Assembly (NCBI RefSeq): GCF_002024165.1
Contig: NZ_MWQN01000001.1
Location: forward strand, 6,758,001 to 6,822,000
Length of the DNA stretch: 64,000 bases
Direction of reading: 5' to 3'
DNA from: Embleya scabrispora
GTDB taxonomy: Bacteria > Actinomycetota > Actinomycetes > Streptomycetales > Streptomycetaceae
The position numbers and the translations under genes are program-made. Shown here in pieces: positions 28,148-36,767 of this stretch; position 1 is the stretch's first letter; every line of letters starts with the position of its first letter. The notes under the pieces were generated by a model that searched no databases, was not told the origin of the DNA, and saw only the letters and a list, made by a program, of their open reading frames with translations.

Positions 28148-28179
28148 TTTCGGTAGGCGGTCCTGTGGTTTCGGTAGGC
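28148..28179. repeat. Direct repeat in the nat/MMPL divergent region
   Basis: TTTCGGTAGGC occurs at 28148-28158 and 28169-28179, a 21-bp period close to two helical turns. It lies about 90 bp before the MMPL start in a 292-bp divergent region with nothing else recognised, so it may be a regulator site. Confidence 0.4.
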
Positions 28180-28266
28180 CCGAGTGTCCGTAGCGGCAGG
28201 ACGACGGGAGGGATCCTTCCGAACGAACCTCGAAGGGTCATCGCTCGTGGATATGGAGACCCTGAC

Positions 28267-30480
28267 GTGGCGACTTTTCTGTATCGGCTCGGCCTCGCGG
28301 CCTTTCGGCGGCGCGGGCGCGTGCTCTTGGTGTGGCTCGGGGTGCTGGTCGTGGTCGCGGTGGGCGCCGCGCAGGCGTCGGGGCCCTCGGACGAGGAGTT
28401 CTCGATGCCGGGGATCGAGGCGCAAAAGGCGTTCGATCTCATGGAGGAGCGTTTTCCCGGAACCGCCGCGGACGGCGCCACCGCCCGGATCGTCTTCGTC
28501 GCCCCGGACGGGCGCAAGGTGACCGAGGGCGACCCGCGCAAGGCCGTCGAGCAGGCGGTGCAATCGCTGGGCGAAGGTCCGCAGGTGGCCGGTGTCGCGG
28601 ACCCGTTCGCATCGAAGGCCGTGAGCAGGGACGGGGCGACCGCCTATGCGACCGTCACCTACAAGGTGGAGGCCGGCGACGTCACCGACGCCGCCCGCGC
28701 GGCGGTGCACGAGGCGGCCGACCGGGCGCGTTCGGCGGGCCTGACGGTGGAGACCGGCGGATCGGCGATGGACGACGGCGGCGGGCCCGGCGGGAGCGCG
28801 GAACTGGTCGGCCTCTCGGCGGCGGCGATCGTACTGCTGTTCACCTTCGGGTCGTTGGCCGCCGCGGGCCTGCCGCTGCTGACCGCGATCGTGGGCGTCG
28901 CCGTGAGCCTGTTCGGGATCCTGCTCCTCGCGGGCCCTTTGGGCCTGTCCTCGGACACGCTCACCCTCGGGATGATGCTGGGCCTGGCGGTGGGCATCGA
29001 CTACGCCCTGTTCGTGGTCTCCCGCTATCGGGAGGAGCGCGGGCGCGGGCGGGCGCCGCACGAGGCGGCCGGGGTGGCGGTGGGTACCGCCGGGTCGGCG
29101 GTCGTGTTCGCCGGGGTCACCGTGATCATCTCGCTGGCCGGCCTGTCGGTGGTCGGGATTCCGACGCTGACGAAGATGGGCCTGGCCGCCGCGGGAGCCG
29201 TCGCGGTCGCCGTGCTGGTCGCGTTGACCGTCGTGCCCGCGCTGCTCGGCTTGTGGCCGAACGCGGTGCTCGCCCGCCGGGTACGCAAGGGCCGCGCGCG
29301 GGGTGGCCCGGCCGCCGCGCGGGACAACCTCGGCACCCGCTGGGCGCGTTTCGTGCTGCGCCGCCCCGTGGCGGTGCTGGTGCTCGGCGTGGTGGGACTG
29401 ATCGCGCTCGCCGTGCCGACGGCGTCGCTGCGCCTCGGCATGCCCGGCGAGGAGGCCAAGTCCACCGCCACCACCGAGCGGCGTGCCTACGACGCGCTCG
29501 CCGAGGGCTTCGGCCCGGGCTTCAACGGCCCGCTGACCATCGTCGTGGACGCGAAGGGAGCGGCCGACCCGCAGGCCGCGGTGCGCGCCGTCGGCGACCG
29601 GATCGGCCGTACCGACGGCATCGTGTCGATCTCCCCGGCCCGCTTCAACGAGGCCGGCGACACGGCGGTCTTCCGGGCCACCCCGTCGACCAGCCCCACG
29701 GACGAGAAGACCAAGGATCTGGTGGAGACGATCCGCCGCGAGCGTCCGGCCGTGGAGCGGCAGGCGTCGGCGACGTTCGAGGTCACCGGTACGACCGCGC
29801 TGAACATCGACGTCGCGGCCAAGGTGCAGTCCGCGCTGGTGCCGTATCTCGCGGTGGTGGGCGGCTTGGCGGTGGTCCTGCTGCTCGTGGTCTTCCGCTC
29901 CGTGCTGGTCCCGGTGAAGGCGGCCCTGGGTTTCGTGCTGTCGGTACTGGCGGCGCTCGGTGTACTGGTGCTGGTCTTCCAGAAGGGGCACGCCGCGGAC
30001 CTGTTCGGCGTGGAGCAGACCGGGCCGATCATGAGCCTGATGCCGATCTTCATGATGGGCATCGTCTTCGGACTGGCCATGGACTACGAGGTGTTCCTGG
30101 TCTCCCGGATGCGGGAGGCGTACACCCACGGGGAAGGCGCCCATCAAGCCGTCGTGTCCGGGTTCCGGCACAGCGCCCGGGTGGTGACGGCCGCCGCGCT
30201 GATCATGGTCGCGGTCTTCTCCGGATTCATCGGAGAGGACGGGTCGCTGATCAAGATGCTCGGCTTCGGCCTGGCCGCCGCGGTGCTCTTCGACGCCTTC
30301 GTGGTTCGGATGGCCATCGTGCCCGCGGTGTTGGCCCTGCTCGGCGACCGGGCCTGGTGGCTGCCGACGTGGCTGGGGCGGATCCTGCCCCGCGTCGACG
30401 TGGAAGGCGCGGCACTGAGCCACCCGCACTCGCACAGCCCGCACCCCGATCCGAACGGGCCGGTCCAGGCACACGTGTGA
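28267..30480 (+). CDS. MMPL/RND-family membrane exporter
   Basis: This 737-aa protein has the duplicated MMPL layout: TM1, a large extracytoplasmic loop (about residues 40-175), five TMs, then TM7, a second loop and five TMs. The conserved GMMLGLAVGIDYALFVVSRYREE (first half) and GIVFGLAMDYEVFLVSRMREAY (second half) contain the proton-relay Asp-Tyr pairs. MMPL proteins export lipids or drugs. GTG 28267 was chosen because VATFLYRLGLAAFRRRG is the normal family start and GGAGA lies upstream. The C-terminal tail is His/Pro-rich. It is divergent from nat. Confidence 0.93.
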   Translation: MATFLYRLGLAAFRRRGRVLLVWLGVLVVVAVGAAQASGPSDEEFSMPGIEAQKAFDLMEERFPGTAADGATARIVFVAPDGRKVTEGDPRKAVEQAVQSLGEGPQVAGVADPFASKAVSRDGATAYATVTYKVEAGDVTDAARAAVHEAADRARSAGLTVETGGSAMDDGGGPGGSAELVGLSAAAIVLLFTFGSLAAAGLPLLTAIVGVAVSLFGILLLAGPLGLSSDTLTLGMMLGLAVGIDYALFVVSRYREERGRGRAPHEAAGVAVGTAGSAVVFAGVTVIISLAGLSVVGIPTLTKMGLAAAGAVAVAVLVALTVVPALLGLWPNAVLARRVRKGRARGGPAAARDNLGTRWARFVLRRPVAVLVLGVVGLIALAVPTASLRLGMPGEEAKSTATTERRAYDALAEGFGPGFNGPLTIVVDAKGAADPQAAVRAVGDRIGRTDGIVSISPARFNEAGDTAVFRATPSTSPTDEKTKDLVETIRRERPAVERQASATFEVTGTTALNIDVAAKVQSALVPYLAVVGGLAVVLLLVVFRSVLVPVKAALGFVLSVLAALGVLVLVFQKGHAADLFGVEQTGPIMSLMPIFMMGIVFGLAMDYEVFLVSRMREAYTHGEGAHQAVVSGFRHSARVVTAAALIMVAVFSGFIGEDGSLIKMLGFGLAAAVLFDAFVVRMAIVPAVLALLGDRAWWLPTWLGRILPRVDVEGAALSHPHSHSPHPDPNGPVQAHV

Positions 30481-30489
30481 CGCCCTCGG

Positions 30490-30531
30490 CCGCGGATGTC
30501 GCCCGAGCACGCCGGCTCGGGCGGTCCGCGG
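30490..30531 (+). terminator. Terminator after the MMPL gene
   Basis: A 9-bp perfect stem CGCCCGAGC / GCTCGGGCG with a 6-nt loop, flanked by an outer CCGCGG pair, begins 10 bp after the stop. Confidence 0.75.
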
Positions 30532-30592
30532 CGCCCGCTCGCGCCGTCATCGGCGACCATGGACCCCGGCACGCCCCCTCACGGAGAGCACG

Positions 30593-31822
30593 ATGACCGG
30601 CAGCCTCGAACGGTACGCGCAGCGCCACGCCCGAGTCGCCGACGCGCTGACGGCGGTGGCGTCCTGCGTCTGCACGGTCTTCGGGGCCCGGATCGGCACG
30701 TCCGAGTCCGCGCCCCCGCACGCCCTGTGGCCCGCCTGGATCCTGGTCCTGTCCGGGGTGGCCGTGGTGGCCTCCCGCAGCCGTCCGCGGGCCGCCCTCG
30801 TGGTCACCGCCGCCGCGGCCGCCGTGCTGACCGCGCTGGGCTACCTGCCCAGCCCGCTGCTGCTGGCCCCCGTGATGACCGCCCTGTACTGGCTCGCCGC
30901 GCTCACCGATGCGCGGACCGTCGGCGTCTACGGCTCGGCGACCATGACCGTGCTCCTGGCCACCTCGCTGGCCGGCGCGCCGATCGGCGACGACTTCACC
31001 CTGCGAACCGTGGGCACGGTGCTGTGGTTGCTGCTGCCGGTGTCCCTGGGCAGTTGGAGCCGGTTGCGGCGCGCCTACGTCGAGTCCGTCCAGGCCCGCG
31101 CCGCGCATGCCGAGCGCACCCGCGAGGAGGAGGCCCGGCTGCGTGTCGCCGAGGAACGTATGCGCATCGCCCGCGAGCTCCACGACGCCGTCGCCCACCA
31201 CATGGCGGTGGCCCACGCCCAAGCCGGTACCGCCGCCCACCTCGCCGACACCCACCCGGAGCAGACCCGGCGGATCCTGACCGACCTGGTCGGCACCACC
31301 ACCGCCGCGCTCCTGGAACTGCGCGCCACGGTGGGCGTGTTGCGCCGCACCGCCGACCCGGACGCCGATCCGCTGGAGCCCGCCCCGGGCCTGGACCGCC
31401 TCCCGACGCTGGTCGCGGCCTGCGCGTCGGCCGGCCTGACGGTCACCGTCGACACCGAAGGACAGGCCCGACCGCTGTCCCCGGGCGTGGACCTGACCGC
31501 CTACCGGATCATCCAGGAGGCCCTGACCAACGCCACGAAACACGCGTCCGACCACGCGGCCCGGGTCCGGCTCCGCTACGACGACGCGCGCCTGTTCATC
31601 ACCGTCACCAACGACGGCACCACCGACGGCGGGCCCGTGCCGCCGGTGCCCGGCGGCGGATACGGACTGATGGGTATGCGCGAACGCGCCCACTCCGTCG
31701 GCGGCGACCTGCGCGCCGGTCCCCGACCCGAGGGCGGCTTCGAGGTCGCTGCCGCCCTGCCCTTCCAGCCCCGCACCCCGGCGGACGCCCCGGCCGGACG
31801 ACGACACGAGGAAACCCGTTGA
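30593..31822 (+). CDS. NarL-type sensor histidine kinase
   Basis: This 409-aa protein has four to six N-terminal membrane segments (about residues 45-160: WILVLSGVAVVASRS, AALVVTAAAAAVLTALGY, LLLAPVMTALYWLAAL, TMTVLLATSLAG, VLWLLLPVSLG), no large sensor domain, then a HisKA_3 dimerisation domain with ARELHDAVAHHMAV (His near 196). The ATPase has the N-box EALTNATKHA near 300 and GGGYGLMGMRERA near 355. It overlaps the response regulator start by four bases, so they form a two-component operon. The stimulus is unknown; an envelope signal is usual for this class. Confidence 0.93.
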   Translation: MTGSLERYAQRHARVADALTAVASCVCTVFGARIGTSESAPPHALWPAWILVLSGVAVVASRSRPRAALVVTAAAAAVLTALGYLPSPLLLAPVMTALYWLAALTDARTVGVYGSATMTVLLATSLAGAPIGDDFTLRTVGTVLWLLLPVSLGSWSRLRRAYVESVQARAAHAERTREEEARLRVAEERMRIARELHDAVAHHMAVAHAQAGTAAHLADTHPEQTRRILTDLVGTTTAALLELRATVGVLRRTADPDADPLEPAPGLDRLPTLVAACASAGLTVTVDTEGQARPLSPGVDLTAYRIIQEALTNATKHASDHAARVRLRYDDARLFITVTNDGTTDGGPVPPVPGGGYGLMGMRERAHSVGGDLRAGPRPEGGFEVAAALPFQPRTPADAPAGRRHEETR

Positions 31823-32499
31823 CCATCCGTGTCCTGCTCGCCGACGACCAGGCCCTGCTGCGCGGGACCTTCCGGCTCCTGATCGACTCCTGCGCCGACA
31901 TGGAGGTCGTCGGCGAGGCCGCCGACGGTGGGCAGGCGGTGGCGGCGGCCCGCGCCCACCGGCCCGACGTCGTCCTGATGGACATCCGCATGCCCGGCAC
32001 CGACGGCCTCGCCGCCACCGCCGCGATCTGCGAGGACCCCGACCTCGCCGGCACCCGCGTGCTGATCCTGACCATGTTCGAGACCGAGGAATACGTCGCC
32101 CGGGCGCTGCGGGTCGGGGCCAGCGGTTTCCTCGGCAAATACGTCACCACGGACGCGCTCCTCGACGGCATCCGAACCGTCGCCGGCGGCGAGGCGCTGC
32201 TGTCTCCGGGAGCCACCCAGGCGCTGATCACCCGCTTCCTCACCACCCCCGCCGCCGGACCGCCCCTGGCGCCGGCCGAACGCCTCGCCGACCTGACGCC
32301 CCGCGAACAGGAGGTCACGGTCCTGGCGGCGCACGGCAAGTCCAACGACCGGATCGCCGCGGAACTGGTGCTGAGCGTGCTGACCGTACGCACCCACATC
32401 CAACGCGCCATGACCAAGCTCGGTGCGCGCGACCGCGCCCAACTCGTCGTCATCGCCTACCAGAGCGGTCTGGTGCGCCCCGAACCCCCCGGCCTGTGA
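31819..32499 (+). CDS. NarL/FixJ-family response regulator
   Basis: This 226-aa protein has a receiver domain (LLADDQALLRG, phospho-Asp55 in VLMDIRMPG, Thr in LTMFETEEY, Lys in GFLGKYV) and a C-terminal LuxR-type helix-turn-helix (LTPREQEVTVLAAHGKSNDR, VRTHIQRAMTKLGARDR). Translation starts at TTG 31819, overlapping the kinase stop, with GAGGAAA upstream. The cognate kinase precedes it. A terminator hairpin follows 69 bp downstream. Confidence 0.95.
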   Translation: MTIRVLLADDQALLRGTFRLLIDSCADMEVVGEAADGGQAVAAARAHRPDVVLMDIRMPGTDGLAATAAICEDPDLAGTRVLILTMFETEEYVARALRVGASGFLGKYVTTDALLDGIRTVAGGEALLSPGATQALITRFLTTPAAGPPLAPAERLADLTPREQEVTVLAAHGKSNDRIAAELVLSVLTVRTHIQRAMTKLGARDRAQLVVIAYQSGLVRPEPPGL

Positions 32500-32567
32500 G
32501 GACGGCGGAGGTCGTGCCCCCGGCGCGCGTCGCCACGCCCGCCGGCCTCGCCGGACGGCGGCGCGCA

Positions 32568-32600
32568 CCACGCCCACGGATGTGCCCCTCGTGGGCGTGG
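32568..32600 (+). terminator. Terminator after the two-component operon
   Basis: A perfect 10-bp stem CCACGCCCAC / GTGGGCGTGG with a 13-nt loop precedes the racemase gene by 28 bp. Confidence 0.7.
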
Positions 32601-32628
32601 GCGAGCGCGGGAGGCTAGGTTGGAGCGC

Positions 32629-33429
32629 ATGCGTGTGGCGTTGATCGATTCCGGGACGGGGCTGCTGCCGACGGCCGGGTGGTTGCGGCGGTTGCGGCCC
32701 GATCTGGACCTGTTGTTGTGCATGGACCCCGATCACATGCCCTGGGGCGACCGGAGCGAGGCGGTGATCACCGAGCGGGTGCTGGCCGCCGGTGAACTGG
32801 CCGTCGCGCGCGGAGTCGACGGCATGGTGGTGCCGTGCAACACGGCCACCGTCACCGCGCTCGACACGCTGCGCGCCCGACACGAGCCCGCCGTGCCGGT
32901 GGTGGGCACGGTGCCCGCGATCAAACCGGCCGCCGCCGCCGGTGCGCCGTTCGCGGTCTGGGCGACCGCGGCGACCACCGCGAGTGCCTATCAGGCCCGG
33001 CTGATCGAGGACTTCGCCGCCGGACGCACCGTGGTCCGGATCGCCTGTCCGGGCCTGGCCGAGGCGATCGACCGGGCCGACGAGCCGGCCATCGAGGCGG
33101 CCCTCGCCGACGCGGCGCGCCGCACGCCGGCGCACTGTGCGGGCGTGGTCCTGGGCTGTACGCACTACCCGCTGGTCGCCGAGCGGATCGCCGCCGCGCT
33201 GCCCGCCGAGGTGGTGCTGTACGACAGCGCCGAGGCGGTCGCGCGGCAGACGTTGCGCCGGCTCGGCCTGAGCGAGGACGCCAGGGCGACGCCGGGCGGC
33301 ATCGAGGTGCTGCTCAGCGGGCGCCCCGGCGCGCTCCCGCCGAACGCGCTGGCGTACCCGCTCGGCCGGGCCCTCGCCGGTGGCCGTCCGCTGGAGGCGT
33401 CCACCGGGATCGGCGCCGGATCGGTCTGA
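32629..33429 (+). CDS. Glutamate racemase family protein
   Basis: This 266-aa protein has the Asp/Glu racemase core: LIDSGTGLLPTAGWL at the N-terminus, the first catalytic Cys in VVPCNTATVTAL near residue 70, and the second Cys in VVLGCTHYPLVAERI near 182. MurI makes D-glutamate for peptidoglycan. It is more diverged than typical MurI (DSGTGLL replaces DSGxGGL), so it may be a paralogue rather than the housekeeping enzyme. ATG 32629 has GGAG upstream. It converges on the VOC gene with a shared hairpin. Confidence 0.88.
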   Translation: MRVALIDSGTGLLPTAGWLRRLRPDLDLLLCMDPDHMPWGDRSEAVITERVLAAGELAVARGVDGMVVPCNTATVTALDTLRARHEPAVPVVGTVPAIKPAAAAGAPFAVWATAATTASAYQARLIEDFAAGRTVVRIACPGLAEAIDRADEPAIEAALADAARRTPAHCAGVVLGCTHYPLVAERIAAALPAEVVLYDSAEAVARQTLRRLGLSEDARATPGGIEVLLSGRPGALPPNALAYPLGRALAGGRPLEASTGIGAGSV

Positions 33430-33445
33430 GCCGACCGCGGCTCAG
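33426..33445. terminator. Compact bidirectional terminator
   Basis: A perfect 8-bp stem CTGAGCCG / CGGCTCAG with a 4-nt loop contains the stop codons of both convergent genes. Confidence 0.65.
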
Positions 33446-33843
33446 GCGTTCCAGGTGCGGGTGCACAACACCAGCGGATAGCCGTCCGGGTCGGTGACGG
33501 TGACGCCGAACCTGTCCCAGTAGGGGTTGTGCGCGGCGGTGCGGGTGCCGCCCGTCGCGATCAGCCGGTCCACCAGCTCGGGGTCGATCGGGCCGCCCAG
33601 GTAGAGCACGAACAGGTCGTCGACGGTCGGTGTCGGCGTCAGCGGGTGTTCCGGGTCGTGGGTGAGTTCGAAGTGCCAGTGGCCCCCGGGCAGTCCGACC
33701 ATCACCAGGTCGTGCTCGCCGGAGACCCGCTCGGTGGTGCGCCACAGGACGCTCAGGCCCAACCCCTCGACGTAGAACCGCTCGGCGGCGGCGAGATCGA
33801 GGGAGGGACGGGCGATGCGGACGTGCGTGTCGATGTCGATCAT
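33442..33843 (-). CDS. VOC-family (glyoxalase-like) protein
   Basis: This 133-aa protein has the paired beta-alpha-beta-beta-beta modules of the vicinal-oxygen-chelate fold: DLAAAERFYVEGLGLSVLWR in the first half, GHWHFELTH with possible metal ligands, and NPYWDRFGVTVTDPDGYPLVL in the second. Most members bind a divalent metal and act as lyases, dioxygenases or drug-binding resistance proteins. No biosynthetic partner is nearby, so the substrate is open. Confidence 0.9.
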   Translation of the reverse strand: MIDIDTHVRIARPSLDLAAAERFYVEGLGLSVLWRTTERVSGEHDLVMVGLPGGHWHFELTHDPEHPLTPTPTVDDLFVLYLGGPIDPELVDRLIATGGTRTAAHNPYWDRFGVTVTDPDGYPLVLCTRTWNA

Positions 33844-33921
33844 GGCGGTGAGGCTAGCGGGCGCCCGCGCGACGGTCGGCGGCGGACGGGCGCCCGCGAG
33901 GGCTCGGGGGCGACGGGGGTC

Positions 33922-34761
33922 TCAACCGAAGTCGGCGGCGTGTTCCGTCGCCCAGTCCCGGAAGCCGCGCGGCGGCGTGCCGGTGAGGTCCCGCACCGTG
34001 GTGGTGGGCACGGCCGGCCGCCGCGGGGCGTCGGCGCCCGCCAGGAGCGCGTCCACCAGCGCCGGCGGGCGCCCGTCGGCGAGCATCCGGGCCCGGGCGA
34101 CGGCCGGCGGGACCGGCTCGAACCGCAGCGCACGGCCGATCGCCGCGCCGATCAGGGCCACCTGGTCGGCCCGCCCGAGCACGTCCGGACCGGTCAGTAC
34201 GTAGTCGGCGCCCGTGTGGCCGTCCTCGGTCAGCGCCCGCACCGCCACCGCGGCGACGTCCCCCGGATGCACCACCGGCGCGGCGGGCAGGTCGGGCCCG
34301 CGCACGACGCCCGTCTCGCGGATCTGGCCCGCCCAGCCCAGCGTGTTGCTCGCGATCGTCTCGGCGCGCAGGAAGGTCCACGCCGCGCCGGACCGGGTGA
34401 TCGTGCGCTCCAGCTCGGCGTGCAGGGCGCCGATCGGGTCGTCCCGCCCGGCGAGCGCGTCGCGCACCCGCGACGAGGAGAGGTAGACGACCCGGTCGGT
34501 GTGCTCGGTCACCGCCGCCAGCACCTCCGGCGCGCCCTCGGCGGTGAGGAAGGGCCAGACCAGGAACACCGATTCCACCCCGGTCAGCGCCGCGGCCAGG
34601 CCGGCCGGATCGGCCAGGTCGCCGGCGACCACCTCGACGCCGGCGGGCAGGCCGGCGGACTCGGGGCGCCGGACCAGCGCCCGTACCTCGGCTCCCGCGG
34701 CGAGCAGTTCGGCCACCACATGGCGGCCGACGTTGCCGGTCGCCCCCGTTACCAGAATCAT
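33922..34761 (-). CDS. NmrA-like NAD(P)-binding protein
   Basis: This 279-aa Rossmann protein starts MILVTGATGNVGRHVV with the TGATGxxG dinucleotide-binding motif, then ALVRRP and VVAGDLADPA. YLSSS occupies the catalytic-serine position, but no YxxxK is seen. This matches atypical SDR or NmrA/HSCARG-type redox sensors and quinone oxidoreductases of the QorB kind. The longer upstream frame is low-complexity, so ATG 34761 (AAAGGGA upstream) was chosen. The C-terminal RGFRDWATEHAADFG resembles family members. Confidence 0.88.
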   Translation of the reverse strand: MILVTGATGNVGRHVVAELLAAGAEVRALVRRPESAGLPAGVEVVAGDLADPAGLAAALTGVESVFLVWPFLTAEGAPEVLAAVTEHTDRVVYLSSSRVRDALAGRDDPIGALHAELERTITRSGAAWTFLRAETIASNTLGWAGQIRETGVVRGPDLPAAPVVHPGDVAAVAVRALTEDGHTGADYVLTGPDVLGRADQVALIGAAIGRALRFEPVPPAVARARMLADGRPPALVDALLAGADAPRRPAVPTTTVRDLTGTPPRGFRDWATEHAADFG

Positions 34762-34869
34762 CCATCGTCCCTTTCGTTCCGTCGGGCGGAGGGGAAGGTG
34801 TCGCCCTCCGCCCTCGGACGCTCGCGCGACCCGACGCGGACGAGAGGTCAAGCCCGGGTGCGGCGCGGC

Positions 34870-35364
34870 TTATTCCAGGACCTTGGCCAAGAACGCGGAC
34901 AGGTTGTCCTTCGTGCGCTCGATCTGCTCGGCCAGGGTCAGCGATTCCTCGAACCGGCCTCCGGGGGCCGGCTTCTTCAAGCCTCGGATGTAGAGCGAGC
35001 AGGCCAGGTCGGTGCACATGTACACGCCGACCGAGTTGCCGTCGCGGCCCGCTCGGCCGGTGCGGCGCGCGGTCATCAGCGAGACGCCGCTGCCCGGGTG
35101 TGTGGTCAGGCACAGCGAGCACATGCTGCGGTGCAGGTAGCCGCGCCGCTGGGCGGGGAAGCGCAGGGTGACGCCGACGAGGTCGCCGGCGTGCTCGGTC
35201 ACCAGGTAGGTGCGATCCGGTGCGCCCGGATCGCCCCAGCCCAGGAAGTCCAACTCGGCCCATGGGCGTTCGGCCAGGTCACGGGGCATCGGCAGGCGTT
35301 GCGCCTCGCCCTTGGAACAGTTGACGAACGACGTGCGGATGTCCTGCTCGGTCAGTGGGTTCAT
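34870..35364 (-). CDS. FBP-domain zinc-finger protein (EF-G-binding type)
   Basis: This 164-aa protein has the FBP C-terminal treble-clef pattern: RSMCSLCLTTHPG near residue 82 and YMCTDLACSLYIRG near 118 supply four Cys ligands. LGWGDPG and TYLV precede the finger. Related domains in FusB-type proteins bind elongation factor G; in actinomycetes the role is unproven. ATG 35364 starts the conserved MNPLTEQDIRTSFVNCSKGEAQRL segment only in part, which is the usual N-terminus. It is divergent from a TetR regulator, with a palindrome between them. Confidence 0.88.
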   Translation of the reverse strand: MNPLTEQDIRTSFVNCSKGEAQRLPMPRDLAERPWAELDFLGWGDPGAPDRTYLVTEHAGDLVGVTLRFPAQRRGYLHRSMCSLCLTTHPGSGVSLMTARRTGRAGRDGNSVGVYMCTDLACSLYIRGLKKPAPGGRFEESLTLAEQIERTKDNLSAFLAKVLE

Positions 35365-35392
35365 GCGGCGGAAACTAACAGCGCCTGTGTAG

Positions 35393-35410
35393 TCTAGGCA
35401 AATACCTAGA
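35393..35410. promoter_or_regulatory. Probable TetR operator
   Basis: TCTAGG at 35393-35398 and CCTAGA at 35405-35410 form a perfect 6-bp palindrome with a 6-bp AT-rich spacer between the divergent FBP and TetR genes. A further CTAGG lies at about 35415. Confidence 0.65.
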
Positions 35411-35463
35411 GGGACTAGGAAACGCGGAGGGCGCGGTGACCGGCGCCTCGACGGAGGTGGCGG

Positions 35464-36030
35464 GTGGCGCGCAAGGGGCTGACGGCGGAACGGGTGACCC
35501 GGGCGGCCGCGGATCTCGCGGACGAGGTCGGATTCGAGAACATCACCCTGACCGCGCTGGCCCGCGGCTTCGGGGTCAAGGACGCGAGCCTGTACTCCCA
35601 CGTGCGCAACCTCCAGGAGCTGCGGGTGGGGATCGCCCTGCTGGCCGCCGTCGAGATGGCCGATCGCATCGGGGCGGCGGTGGCGGGCCGGGCCGGTCGG
35701 GACGCGCTGACGGCGTTCGCCCGGGCGTACCGCGACTTCGCCCTGGAACACCCCGGTCGCTACGCGGCCACCCAGGCGCGGATCGACCCGGCCCTGCTCG
35801 CCTGCTCCGACGGCTACCGGCGCAACGTCGACTACACCTACGCGATCCTGCGCGCCTACGGCCTGGAGGAACCGGATCTGACCGACGCGGGGCGGCTGTT
35901 GCGCAGTACGTTCCACGGCTTCGCGGTTCTGGAGGCCAATGGCGGGTTCGGCCACGTGCGCCCGCCGGGGGAGTCCTTCGAGCGGGCCGTGCGGGCGCTG
36001 CACGCGGCGCTGGAGCGGTGGCCCGACTGA
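35464..36030 (+). CDS. TetR-family regulator with WHG-type C-terminus
   Basis: This 188-aa protein has an N-terminal helix-turn-helix (VTRAAADLADEVGFENITLTALARGFGVKDASLYSHV) and a C-terminal ligand domain ending STFHGFAVLEANGGFG, typical of TetR_C WHG members. GTG 35464 follows GGAGGTG. It is divergent from the FBP gene, which it may control through the TCTAGG palindrome. It may also couple to the DUF1697 gene 92 bp downstream. Confidence 0.92.
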   Translation: MARKGLTAERVTRAAADLADEVGFENITLTALARGFGVKDASLYSHVRNLQELRVGIALLAAVEMADRIGAAVAGRAGRDALTAFARAYRDFALEHPGRYAATQARIDPALLACSDGYRRNVDYTYAILRAYGLEEPDLTDAGRLLRSTFHGFAVLEANGGFGHVRPPGESFERAVRALHAALERWPD

Positions 36031-36121
36031 GCGCTTGCCGAGGCGCCGGGCGCGCGGTTCGATCATGGTGCCCGGCGGCGGGTCGTCGCTCGGGCGGCAC
36101 CGGGTTCGAGGGAGGCGTGTG

Positions 36122-36658
36122 GTGACGAGGTACGTGGCGCTGTTGCGCGGGATCAACGTGGGCGGACACCGCCGGGTGCCGATGGCGGATCTGCGCCGGG
36201 TGCTGACCGGACTCGGCTTCGCCGAGGTCCGCACGCTGCTGCAGAGCGGGAACGCGGTCTTCGCGGCCGCCGAGCGGCCGACCGACGAACTCGCGGCGAC
36301 GATCGAGGCGGGACTGGCGGCCGAGTTCGGGTTCGCGGTGGACGTGATGGTGCGCAGCGACGCGGAGTGGCGGGCGGTGGTGGCGGCCAATCCGCTGGAG
36401 GTGCGCGATCCGGCGAAGCTCGCGGTGGCGTTCCTGCGCGCGCCGTTCGACCCGGCGGTGCTGGCCGGGGTCGATCCGGCCGACTACGCGCCGGAGGAGT
36501 TCAGCGCCGGAGGGCGCGAGTTGTACATGTACTTCCCGGACGGCCTCGGGAAGGCGCGGCTGACCCCGATCCTGTCCCGCCGGCTCGGCGACGGGGCGAC
36601 CGTGCGCAACTGGAACACGGTGACGAAACTGCTCGCGCTGCTGGAACCGGCGGCCTGA
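36122..36658 (+). CDS. DUF1697 protein
   Basis: This 178-aa protein has the family hallmarks: YVALLRGINVGGHRRVPMADLR at the start, FAEVRTLLQSGNAVF near residue 40, and the C-terminal RNWNTVTKLLAL. GTG 36122 follows GGAGG. DUF1697 proteins are small, soluble and widespread in actinobacteria and Bacillota, with no demonstrated activity. Confidence 0.93.
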   Translation: MTRYVALLRGINVGGHRRVPMADLRRVLTGLGFAEVRTLLQSGNAVFAAAERPTDELAATIEAGLAAEFGFAVDVMVRSDAEWRAVVAANPLEVRDPAKLAVAFLRAPFDPAVLAGVDPADYAPEEFSAGGRELYMYFPDGLGKARLTPILSRRLGDGATVRNWNTVTKLLALLEPAA

Positions 36659-36746
36659 CCCGCCCGCTCCTGATGCCGGGGCGGCCGGAAAACGCGATGC
36701 CGTCCGGATGGCGCGGACCTGGGCGAAAGCGTTGCACAATTTTGTG

Positions 36747-36764
36747 TGCACAGATTATTGTGCA
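36747..36764 (+). promoter_or_regulatory. Operator of the ArsR-like regulator
   Basis: TGCACA at 36747-36752 and TGTGCA at 36759-36764 form a perfect 6-6-6 palindrome ending four bases before the start codon. A second related half-site pair (TGCACAA ... TGTGTGCA) overlaps it upstream at 36733-36750. Binding would block translation-proximal transcription. Confidence 0.65.
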
Positions 36765-36767
36765 CTC

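Noticed and set aside
27760-30510. Minus-strand open frame of 916 codons opposite the MMPL gene
   Set aside because: Its composition is Arg/His/Gln-rich with no domain, and the plus-strand frame encodes a clear MMPL exporter.
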